From NCBI GenBank assembly GCA_009731375.1, contig BJOX01000327.1:92929-156928 (forward strand): a stretch of DNA of 64,000 bases, given 5' to 3'. Below are positions 32,821-40,961 of this stretch, piece after piece. A program made the position numbers and the translations under genes. The notes below the pieces were generated by a model that did no database searches, was not told where the DNA came from, and was given only the letters and a program-made list of their open reading frames with translations. Source of the DNA: Paulinella micropora (taxonomy: Eukaryota; Cercozoa; Imbricatea; Euglyphida). The stretch's first letter is position 1. Each line of letters opens with the position of its first letter.

Positions 32821-33644
32821 ATGGAAAAAATTAACGATATACGAGTTAGACCAGTTAAGCAAAACGGAGATGGAGACAAGATGGCAAAAGGATATAAGTT
32901 ATTTGATGAACCGTATGCCAATATTTTTCTTCTCGCTCGCAAGAAGAGTGGCAAGACGACCGCACTGTTTGAAATCCTGAAACGAACGACGGACAAAAAG
33001 ACCCGTATTGTTATTATTGCCAGCACGATACACAAGGACCACATTTACAAAGAAATGGTTAAGCACTTCAAGAAGAAGGGAAACCCGATGGCGATATATA
33101 CATACTTGAAAACGGATGGATACAGTGTCATAGATTACGAATTGGACAAGCTCAACAAACCCGACGAGGAGCAAGAAGAGGGCGACATCATTCAAGACGG
33201 CAAAGAAGAACCGAAGCCGAAGTTTATTTATTTTGGAAAAGAAGAGACGAAGAAGCAGGATGGAGGCGAAAAAACCCCAAGACCGAGTAAATACATTACA
33301 CCAGAAGTCGTGTTCGTCTTAGATGATTTAGGTAGTGGGCTCAGAGATAAGTCCGTGAGCGACCTACTTAAAAAAATAGACACTATAAGTCAAAGGTTAT
33401 TATGAGCTCGCAGTATCTTAACGACCTAAAACCTGAGGCGATTAAACAGCTAGACTACCTTCTTATTTTTCCAGGTCAGAGTGTGGATAAGATAGAACTC
33501 GTGTATAAACATTTGGACCTCGGCTACGACCTTGAATACTTCATTGAAAAATACCACGAGGCGACCAAAGAGAGATTTAACTTTTTGTATGTGGATGCGG
33601 TATCGGACGAGCTGAGGCAGAATTTTAACTATCGCTTGCGATAG
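32821..33644 (+). CDS. FtsK/HerA-type genome-packaging ATPase (~274 aa, frameshifted)
   Basis: Pumps viral DNA into capsids. Walker A is LLARKKSGKTTALFEIL (residues ~38-54), Walker B is VVFVLDDLGSG (~160-170), and after the shift come KNRHYKSKVIMSSQYLNDL and DYLLIFPGQSVDKIEL, the conserved arginine and C-terminal blocks of the A32-like family. A Lys/Glu-rich insert (about residues 110-155) separates the Walker motifs. The A7 run at 33,370-33,376 splits the gene: eight As would give one frame. The apparent ATG at 33,402 within this frame is therefore probably not a real start. Ends in TAG. Confidence 0.9.
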
Positions 33645-33666
33645 TCTATTGTCCCGCTTGCGGGAC
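33628..33666 (+). terminator. Tandem perfect hairpins at the ATPase gene end
   Basis: ACTATCGC-TT-GCGATAGT (33,628-33,645) spans the stop codon. GTCCCGC-TT-GCGGGAC (33,651-33,666) follows five bases later. Both share the CGCTTGCG core. Confidence 0.65.
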
Positions 33667-33723
33667 TAATTTCAACAAGCGATTTTTGTAATTTTATTTA
33701 ATTATTTTTTTTCATATATTATA

Positions 33724-34034
33724 ATGGTCGTAAGGGTTGAAGTCATTCCAACAGTCGGAAAAATAACAAGAAATTCAAGCACAATGGCGGGCGGAAAAAA
33801 GAAAACTGGTCGCAAGAAACAAAGGGTTGTTGTCAAAAAGGGGGGAAAATTAATTGGGAACGGGTCGGCAATACATTTAGAAATATTAATAACTATTTGA
33901 AAAAAGACAAAACAATCTCTCGCTTAGCTGGTGCTTTGGATAGAGTTGGTGTTCCTTATGCCGACAAAGTTCAAACGGTTGCTAGCGATATGGGATACGG
34001 CAAGCAACGAGGTCGTGGGGCACTTAAATTTTAA
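33724..34034 (+). CDS. Small basic core-like protein (~103 aa, frameshifted)
   Basis: The N-terminus is MVVRVEVIPTVGKITRNSST, then a Lys/Arg-rich run (GGKKKTGRKKQRVVVKKGGK). After a frame change at AAAAAGGGGGG (33,835-33,845) it continues INWERVGNTFRNINNYL, AGALDRVGVPYADKVQTVAS and DMGYGKQRGRGALKF. One extra base in the run makes it a single frame ending in TAA. The very basic head and Gly/Tyr/Arg tail resemble DNA-condensing core or minor virion proteins of adenovirus-like capsids. The assignment is tentative. Confidence 0.6.
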
Positions 34035-34080
34035 ACCCCCGCAGATAATATTAAACTAAACTTTCTATTATTTTTTTACA

Positions 34081-34146
34081 TTAATATACGAACCTTTTTA
34101 AAAAAAGCTTCACCAAAAACGGAGGTGCGGAGGCGGAGTCTCTGCG
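34081..34146 (+). promoter_or_regulatory. Upstream region with TAATATACGAA and AAGCTTCACCAAAA blocks
   Basis: TTAATATACGAAC (34,081) recurs as TAATATACGAA at 38,309 and 40,261. GAACCTTTTT...AAGCTTCACCAAAAAC recurs at 39,607-39,634. These are likely promoter parts. Confidence 0.55.
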
Positions 34147-34881
34147 ATGAGAAAAAAACCTAAACAAAGACCGCCGAGGATATACAGAACCAAAGATGGT
34201 CGGCCATATATCAAAGTAAAAGGCAAACGAGCATATCTAAACTTTGGAAAGAAAACAAATGACTTATCAACAATTCAAATCGTTAAGCTGTTTATGAAAT
34301 ACTTGAATAAACCAAAAGCAAAGAGGGCGAAGACAAATCGGGAAGACAAGAAAAAAGTTCAAAGCTTGTCGGAGATTGAACAGAACACAAGGATGGCAAT
34401 TCAAGACCACCTAGACAAACTTAAAAAAGAAAAGTATGACCTCATTGAGGCGATTGATAAAAAGGAAAAGTCGGCACGGGATGAAATTGAAGAGGATAAG
34501 AAAAGGCAGGAAAGAAAAGACCTCGCCGATGCTAAGGAAAGACAGGAAGAAATAGATAGGGAAATGAAAAAGGAACAACGACTTATCCAGGAACTAAATG
34601 CTGAACGACGACATAGACAGGGTTTATTAATGGCACCAATCGCTCCGCCTATGATAAAACCACCACCACCTCCGCCAGGACGACCGCCAAAAAGACGGAG
34701 AGGAGTTGTTGTAAAGGATGCGGAAGAAGAGGAGAAACATAAGCAAACTAAAAAGGAAAAATTGATTGATAATATGTTCGCTGAGCCGATAAAACAGAAA
34801 CGGAATAGAGCAGGAAAACCTAGTAATGATATATCGGCCACACTATCCCCGATATTAAACCAGCAAAAGGAGGAAGAATAA
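34147..34881 (+). CDS. Polinton charged coiled-coil protein with Pro-rich segment (244 aa)
   Basis: A basic N-terminal module (MRKKPKQRPPRIYRTKDGRP, IKVKGKRAYLNFGKK) is followed by a long helix (residues ~75-160, Lys/Glu/Arg-rich), a Pro-rich stretch (PPMIKPPPPPPGRPPKRRRG) with a GRP/KRRR basic motif that could bind DNA or act as a nuclear signal, and an acidic-basic tail. No enzyme motif was found. It sits between the core-like protein and the protease in the virion block, so a scaffold or internal virion protein is possible. Ends in TAA. Confidence 0.65.
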   Translation: MRKKPKQRPPRIYRTKDGRPYIKVKGKRAYLNFGKKTNDLSTIQIVKLFMKYLNKPKAKRAKTNREDKKKVQSLSEIEQNTRMAIQDHLDKLKKEKYDLIEAIDKKEKSARDEIEEDKKRQERKDLADAKERQEEIDREMKKEQRLIQELNAERRHRQGLLMAPIAPPMIKPPPPPPGRPPKRRRGVVVKDAEEEEKHKQTKKEKLIDNMFAEPIKQKRNRAGKPSNDISATLSPILNQQKEEE

Positions 34882-34892
34882 ATTATTCAGGA

Positions 34893-35669
34893 ATGTTGAA
34901 AAAATGGCTATATACCAGTCCTATTATAAACGATGGAATGGTGTCGCCAGACCAGGCTTGGGCATCGTTTGATTTATGGGCAGAAGGTGCGGTCCAAAAA
35001 TGAAAGGAAGAACAAGATAGAGAAGTAAAAGGAGAAAATCCAGTAGTAGAAGAAAAAACAGCAGAAGAAAATACAGCAGAACAACGACCGACTATACAAG
35101 AGCCTGAGGATACAACACAGCAAGCAAATATGACCGAAGCAGAGACAGAACCAGAATCGGATGCTCAGTCTGGAATAGGTAAAGGATTAAGGACTGATGA
35201 AATAGATAACATAATGAAAAAACATAATTGGTATTTGGGCACGATAGCCAGCGACCAAATCAACCAGTTAAGGCCAGAAAAAAGAAAAAAGTATGGTTTT
35301 ATTATGAACACACAAAAAAGTTCGCAACCAGGACAACATTGGATGGCTGTCTTGGTAAGCATAAACGGCGAAAGGAGTGTTGAAATCTACGACCCGCTAG
35401 CAGAATATCAACCGACTGAACTTTTCCAACACCAGATGAAACAGCTGTTAGATAAAAGCCGTCCTGATAGTTATTTATTAATGAAGGTTAATCAAGTTAA
35501 GCAACAAAGCGACACCTCAGATACCTGCGGATGGCACTCAATGCGGTTTCTTTTAGAGCGAGCGAAAGGAACCCGTTTTAAATTTGCAAGCGGATGGACT
35601 GACTTAAAAGAGAAGGAAGCGGAGAAGTTGAAAGCCCAGAACGGTTATGGCTTTGATACATACATATAG
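34893..35669 (+). CDS. Adenovirus/Ulp1-type cysteine protease (~258 aa, one internal TGA)
   Basis: Matures virion proteins. The catalytic set is visible: His in GQHWMAVLVS, an acidic/Asp position in VEIYDPLAE, Gln in VKQQSDTSDTCGWHSMRF and Cys in the same block. This is the order and spacing of Polinton and adenovirus proteases. Upstream, LKKWLYTSPIINDG and DQAWASFDLWAEGAVQK belong to the same frame and are separated from a Glu-rich linker by one TGA (35,001-35,003). A start at 35,130 would still include the whole protease domain. Stop is TAG. Confidence 0.9.
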
Positions 35670-35685
35670 ACCCCGCCGGTAAAAT

Positions 35686-35730
35686 AAAAATATATTTTAG
35701 AATATATACAGTAATATACTTGGAGGTGCG
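35686..35730 (+). promoter_or_regulatory. Promoter region of the minor capsid gene
   Basis: Holds the second copy of the 23-bp AT-rich block (35,686-35,708), then GTAATATACTTGGAGGTGCG directly before the ATG. A CCCCGCCGG tag follows the upstream stop codon. Confidence 0.6.
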
Positions 35731-36538
35731 ATGGATTATAGAGGAGGGCGAAGTAGCGGTATCTATGACATAAACAGTAAAAATAGGATAAACGGCACGG
35801 ACAGCGATTTCACTCACTCCATTGATATGAAAGGTTTAGATAACCCAACACATTGTAAAATACTTCATATCTATGTGCCGAAGTCGTATTACTCTGAGAC
35901 CCTATAATACTTTTACTCTGAGTGAAGATGGCTATGAGGCGCTCATTACAATACCCGAAGGAAACTACACAATGAACAACTTAAAAAATAAACTGACCGA
36001 GATGCTAACGGCGGACAGCCCCAACGACTACAAATATACAATAACAAGCAACAATACCAACACAGAACCAGAAGACAGCAAGCTATTATTTACCGTAGCG
36101 AACAACGGAGGCATTCAACCGCGGTTTATATTTGACACCGAAACTCGTATTCACGAAGTAATGGGTTTTGACCGCGACTCAACATATTTCTTTGCTAATA
36201 ATACCATTAGGTCGCCGAATGTCATAATCTTGACTGGTGAAAAAACATTATATCTTCAAAGCGACCTAATTGAAGAAGGCGATAATCACGTATTACAGGA
36301 GATATATACAGCTAACGAAATCCCGTTCGGCTCTGTTATCTACGACGGCTCGGGAAGTGAATATGGAAAACGACTATCTACAAACTCAAACAATGTTTAT
36401 CGGTTTTACTTAACTGACGAAAACGACCAACCAATTAACCTAAACGGTTTGGGTATTGTAATGACTTTGTTGATTTACCGCGAAACGAATTATTTTAATT
36501 CATTTACTTCATTTTTTAATTTGTTAAAATCTCGGTAG
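35731..36538 (+). CDS. Minor capsid (penton-type) protein (~268 aa, frameshifted)
   Basis: Expected to form the capsid vertices (single jelly roll). MDYRGGRSSGIYDINSKNRI is a typical opening; then KILHIYVPKSYYSET, NTFTLSEDGYEALITIPEGN and YTMNNLKNKLTEML follow, a pattern common in polinton and virophage minor capsid proteins. The frame changes at CCC 35,900-35,902; two Cs give one continuous protein. The C-terminal half has RIHEVMGFDRDSTYFFANN and NVYRFYLTDENDQPINL. It lies directly upstream of the major capsid gene, the usual place. Stop is TAG. Confidence 0.85.
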
Positions 36539-36600
36539 GGTAATTTTAGAATTATTTATTTATTTTTTTATCTATAAGATATAGAACCTTTTGAAAATCG

Positions 36601-36646
36601 TTTTTGAAATCGTAAGTGGTTTTTTAAAAAAAGCACTTACAAAAAA
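36601..36646 (+). promoter_or_regulatory. Late-gene upstream motif, site 3 (perfect hairpin)
   Basis: TTTTTGAAATC then GTAAGTG-G-TTTTTT/AAAAAA-G-CACTTAC (36,612-36,640). The stem arms differ from site 2 yet still pair, which is compensatory change. The major capsid ATG follows six bases later. Confidence 0.85.
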
Positions 36647-38247
36647 ATGTCAGTCCAATACGGGGGCGAACTCGTCCATCAGGCTAAGGAACTGCTCACG
36701 GGTAAGTATGAGTTAAATAAGCTTACTAGCCGTGAAGGGTCAGCGAATATTACTCTCACCACTGCGGGCGGAAATGAAAGCACCTTTGAAATCCCTACTC
36801 GCCCTTTGAACCTTGCGAGGTCTGTGTTGCAATTTACTTACACCCCTGCGGCATCTGTGGGTTATAATCGTATTTTTATGGATTGTCTGTCTATGATTAG
36901 AACCATTGAATTGAGAACCCGAAGCGGTTTGTATTTGTGTAATCTCCAAAGTGTCGGCAACTACACAAAGATTGTATGGAAGCCTGAAACTTGCTATCAA
37001 AAATTTATGGCACTTGAAAATCACGGGGCTGGGTCGTCTAGTGGTGGAATGCTCCAAAAGTGTAATGCCCCAACCACATTTGCGGCAAAAGCAACAAGTT
37101 ATGCTAGAATTAATTCTATGAACACCACAGCAACCGCCGCAGTTGCTGATATCGTGGCACATACCGCTCTGGTTGGAAATGCGGTAGGAGACATAAATGC
37201 TGGACTTACTGACCTTGAAGGAAAGATTAACACTGTCAAAAACAACCTTCGTGCCTTATCTACTACCATACAGGCAGAACTGACCGATGCCTTTGACCAT
37301 CCTGCTATTACCGCTCGTCGTAAGGATGACTTGCTCGTTGCTAATGGAACAGGTAATGCTAGTTTTGTTAATGTGGCATATGAAGAAGCCAAGTATTTTG
37401 AAGAAAGGAGGAACTAATGCGACCGCCGACCCAATTATCAATGTTAAACTTCCTTTGGGTATGCTGTTCGGCACTATTTTTGAATTGGATAAGACTATCG
37501 GCTTCAACGAAATCCTGGACTTGCGAATTGTGTGGGAAGGAACCAATCGTGCTTTCTTCTATGGAACAGATGCGAAGGGTGTGGCTGCGGGAGCCTCTGC
37601 GACTATTGTTGGAGCAACTGTTTCAAACTTGAACTTGTTCCTATCCGTGGAAACAGACCCGAATGTCATCCTTGGTGTCCAGCAAAAGATTGCGGGTGAG
37701 GGCTTTCCATTCAAGATTGAGTATCTCGTGGAAGCAAAGTTTTTCATCTACTCAGCAAAATTTTGTTATCAAAATGAACCGCTCGCAGGGTGAAAGAATT
37801 TGTCGTATCTATACATCCGCCTTTCACAATACTGAGAGTTCAAATACCGCTTTTGATAATGATAACAGGGCGGATGCGAAAATTATTACTTATTATACAA
37901 CACTTGATGGAACCCGCCTTCAACAGTTTGATATTGACACTTCTGAGAATGAGGATTATATGATTTTGAAAGATAAGTTGAAGGGAAGTGCTATTTTGAA
38001 TTTCGATGTCTATCATTACAACTGGTTCCACGTAGATACTTGGGACAACAACCGCCCTCTATGTGATAAGGATACCGACGGCTATGAGGTGAGTGGTCTG
38101 AGCCTTGACACCGAGAGGCGATATGAATTCTCTTCAACTATAAGTCCTAATGCGAGTGGTAATGCCATAACTAATCTCAACCATTACACTTATGCTATTC
38201 TTCAACGAAGTGTGCTTGTTAAGGGAATTGAAATTTTGATGTCTTAA
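36647..38247 (+). CDS. Major capsid protein, double jelly roll (~532 aa, two frameshifts)
   Basis: The main shell protein. MSVQYGGELVHQAKELLTGK, ANITLTTAGGNESTFEIPTR and RSVLQFTYTP open the first jelly roll. A long Ala/Thr-rich helical insert (residues ~160-240) and DPIINVKLPLGMLFGTIFEL with TIGFNEILDLRIVWEG follow, then ERICRIYTSAFHNTESS and DKLKGSAILNFDVYHYNWFH. The sequence of blocks fits polinton/virophage major capsids. Frames change at T4 (37,396-37,399) and T5 (37,740-37,744); one T fewer in each gives one frame. Stop is TAA, followed by ACCCCGCC. Confidence 0.88.
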
Positions 38248-38308
38248 ACCCCGCCAGCGAGGTAAAAGGTAATTATTAATTTTTGATAGTTAATTTATTT
38301 TTTTATTG

Positions 38309-38358
38309 TAATATACGAAGCTTACACAAAACATTTTTTGAGGTTGTAGGTTCCTACT
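38309..38358 (+). promoter_or_regulatory. Late-gene upstream motif, site 4
   Basis: TAATATACGAAG (38,309), then TTTTTTGAGGTT followed by GTAGG-TT-CCTAC (38,346-38,357). The ATG begins one base later. Confidence 0.8.
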
Positions 38359-39608
38359 ATGACGACCCATCAGAGAAATTTGATAGCACAAGATCCTAAC
38401 GGAGACTTCGTAAATGTCAAAGTCGGATATGATGGAAGCATTGAAACCAATAATATGAAAACCGCTTTCGGCGAAGCATTAACAAGTCAATTAACACCAG
38501 TTGTTCAGGAGATTTTTCCCTACACTGTTAATACACGGATATGGACATTAACTCAAACTAATGCGACAGTTTCATTTAATGCTAATATGGCTGAATTGAA
38601 AACACAAGCAAACAATACCGCGAGTGCCATCCTAACAAGTAAAAGAAGAATAAAATATCGGACTGGTATGGGGGTATTAGCCCGCTTTATCGCTTTATGG
38701 ACAACTGATGATACGAAAACATATTATTCGTGTGTAGGAATTGGTGAAAGTGATTTTTCAAATGGTTTCTATTTTTATAAAACTGATGTTGGAATGAATA
38801 TTCTACAAGCCAAAGGAGGAGCGACTACTTATATCCCACAAGCAACCTGGGATGACCCTTGTGATGGAAGCAAAGATATGCCCGTCATTCTTTGGAATAA
38901 GGGAAATGTATTTCAAATTCAATTCCAGTATTTAGGATTTGGTGTATTAAGTTCTTAATTGAGAACCCCACAACTGGCAAATTCCAGCAAGTCCATATGA
39001 TTAAGTATGCGAATGCCAACACTGGTGTCAGTCTGCGAAACACAACATTACCATTTACAGCACTAATGAGGAATGATGCTTCTATTGGAATTCAAAACCT
39101 TAAAACCGCGAGTGTTGGGTTATTCGTAGAAGGAACTAACACTATTAATTCAAGCATATCAAACGAAGCGGAAGGAAGTAAGGCGGCGAGCACCACGGAA
39201 AGCCCAATCCTCAGCATAAAAAATAAAACAACTTTTAATGGTGGTGCTACGAATTATTCAATCGTTTATCCATCACTCGTGAGCATATCAAACGAAGACA
39301 CCAAAGTTAATATAGTGCGAATTGTGAAAACAACTGGAACACTTACGGCGGAGAACTTTGCTGATATTGATGCCACAACTTCAATCGTGTCCAAAGATAC
39401 TAGTGCGACTGCTCTCGGCGGTGCCACTATAACTGATGTCATTCTTAAACTTTATGTTAATGCTACTTCTAGCCAGCTTATTGACCTGCGAACTTACGAC
39501 ATTCAACTTTCTCCTGGTGAAAATCTAACATTTTTACAAAAGTCTGTCGCTACCGCTAATAATAGAGGAAATGTGAGTGTTATTGCTAATTTCTTAGAAG
39601 ACCATTGA
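38359..39608 (+). CDS. Putative virion surface protein (~416 aa, frameshifted)
   Basis: MTTHQRNLIAQDPNGDFVNV opens the protein. IGESDFSNGFYFYKTDVGMN resembles a Gly-rich block I associate with virion or fibre proteins of algal DNA viruses and polinton-like viruses. At AA 38,949-38,950 the frame changes; one more A gives YLGFGVLKFLIENPTTGKF and then QQVHMIKYANANTGVSLRNT. The second half is beta-rich with repeated SISNE segments and a C-terminal LSPGENLTFLQKS. It is placed after the major capsid gene with the same upstream motif, so a structural role is likely. The stop is TGA; read-through would add about 18 codons. Confidence 0.65.
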
Positions 39609-39880
39609 ACCTTTTGAAAAAGCTTCACCAAAACAAAAAAAATAATATAAATGAATAAGTTTTTGAGGTCGTAGGAGGTTTTTTTAAAAAGCTCATACAA
39701 ATACTTTTTCACTTCATCTTTGTTCTTAAACCACGGCTGTTGAACTAGCCATTCAAGATACTCTTTGTCAATGTTGGCAACATCTTCAATTTTTTTATGT
39801 ATATATTTTCCATATTGTAGAACTTTATTTACTTCTTCCTCTTCATCGGGAATTTCTTTTTTTGCTTCGGCTTCACTCAT
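39503..39880 (-). CDS. Exonuclease-X-like C-terminal domain protein, copy 2 (truncated or run-on)
   Basis: MSEAEAKKEIPDEEEEVNKV precedes the domain QYGKYIHKKIEDVANIDKEY-LEWLVQQPWF-KNKDEVKKYL, closely parallel to the neighbouring gene. The FGKYKG-x-IEDV-x-D-x-YLxWL pattern is that of the small domain found at the C-terminus of exonuclease X-like proteins. After KKYL the frame reads through the antisense of the orphan promoter module and of the surface-protein gene until TGA at 39,503. The true end is probably at or near 39,700, where homology to copy 1 stops. Confidence 0.6.
   Translation of the reverse strand: MSEAEAKKEIPDEEEEVNKVLQYGKYIHKKIEDVANIDKEYLEWLVQQPWFKNKDEVKKYLYELFKKTSYDLKNLFIYIIFFVLVKLFQKVQWSSKKLAITLTFPLLLAVATDFCKNVRFSPGES
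39607..39700 (+). promoter_or_regulatory. Orphan copy of the late-gene upstream module (site 5)
   Basis: Contains GAACCTTTTGAAAAAGCTTC, CACCAAAAC, and TTTTTGAGGTC with the GTAGGAG...CTCATAC hairpin (39,671-39,698), the same parts as before other late genes. No plus-strand ATG or open frame follows. Instead it overlaps the 3' part of a minus-strand gene. Confidence 0.75.
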
Positions 39881-39931
39881 TGTTAGGTTGTATATTATAT
39901 AAAATGTATTTATTATAATCATAAATACCTC

Positions 39932-40216
39932 CTACGTCGGTAGACAGTACTTTTTCAATTCATCCTTATTTTGGACCCAAGGCTGACGAACTAACCATTC
40001 AATGTATGGCTTATCAATCTTTGCGATGTCTTCTATTTTTTTGCCTTTGTATTTGCCGAAGTGAAATGTGTTTTTGGGTTGAGCATTTCTCATTTCTTCA
40101 ATCGCTTTTATTTCGTCGTGGATTACCTTTTGGACATCTTCCAACGAGAAGAATTTTTTTTCGCCTTCAATGGAAAGTTGTTGAAACTTCTCGCACAGTC
40201 TAGTGAGGGCGGACAT
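39932..40216 (-). CDS. Exonuclease-X-like C-terminal domain protein, copy 1 (94 aa)
   Basis: MSALTRLCEKFQQLSIEGEK, a helical part, then HFGKYKGKKIEDIAKIDKPY-IEWLVRQPWV-QNKDELKKY and CLPT, TAG. It is a paralogue of the gene at 39,880 with about 60% identity by eye over the domain. Such domains bind nucleic acid or assist nucleases; no DEDD nuclease core is present. It lies tail to tail with the surface-protein gene and head to head with the lipase gene. Confidence 0.7.
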   Translation of the reverse strand: MSALTRLCEKFQQLSIEGEKKFFSLEDVQKVIHDEIKAIEEMRNAQPKNTFHFGKYKGKKIEDIAKIDKPYIEWLVRQPWVQNKDELKKYCLPT

Positions 40217-40271
40217 AGTAGGGTGTATATAGTTGGCAGGAAAAAAAATTAAATAATTAATAATATACGAA

Positions 40272-40960
40272 ATGTCTGAGTGGATTAAATTCGTAAAGGC
40301 TTACTCAGCTAAACATAACATAACCTATGGTGAAGCATTGAAAAAGGCGGGTAAGGAATACAGGAAACAAAAGGGCGGTAATGCGGATTTATCGGAGGAT
40401 GTATATTTGGCTTCGTCTGAACGAAAAGGCGCTGACGGTTGGAAGCCGGTCGCAAGCAAAGAAAAGTCAACGGTGTATGAAAAAGATGGTAAGGCGATTG
40501 TGGCATTTAGAGGCTCAGTAGATAAGCGAGACTTACTCACAGATGTCGCATTAGTAAAGGGAGTATTAAAAAGAACTCCGAGATATAAAGAAGAACAAAA
40601 GCTGGTTAATGATGTCATAAAAAATATGGTAAGGATAATGTAGAGCTGACGGGTCATAGCCTTGGAGGAACAATTGCGAAAGACCTGAGCCGACAGACGG
40701 GTGTAAGGGCGACTACATACAATAAAGGCAGTAGCACGAAGGACCTCATTGAAGGAGTAATTGACTGAGTAGCTGTCAAGGTAAATCCAAAAGGTAAGAG
40801 GGCGAAGACCGCGAAGCTAACGACAAACTACCGAACAGCATTTGACCCCGTTTCATTGTTAGGTGCTACGGCTGTAAATACTAAGCTAGTCAAGCCGACG
40901 AGGGGTGTTTATACAATCAGGAGCTTCAAAGGTAAAGGAGCCAAAAAAATTTATTTATAA
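40272..40960 (+). CDS. Lipase-like alpha/beta hydrolase (~229 aa, frameshift and TGA)
   Basis: The N-terminal module EWIKFVKAYSAKHNITYGEA-LKKAGKEYRKQ is a short helical domain seen in several large DNA virus and polinton-like proteins. The hydrolase part has a KAIVAFRGSVDKRDLLTDV block (class 3 lipase type) and the nucleophile elbow VELTGHSLGGTIAKDL. The A6 run at 40,619-40,624 shifts the frame (seven As restore it), and a TGA interrupts GVID/VAVKVNPKG (40,766-40,768). The last part is basic (KGKRAKTAKL...RSFKGKGAKK). It could act on host membranes at entry or exit. TAATATACGAA lies directly before the ATG. Confidence 0.75.
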
Positions 40961-40961
40961 G

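Noticed and set aside
33402-33644. Separate 80-residue gene overlapping the ATPase by ATGA
   Set aside because: The residues before its ATG in the same frame (KNRHYKSKVI) are the conserved continuation of the ATPase, so it is the C-terminus of that protein and not a coupled gene.
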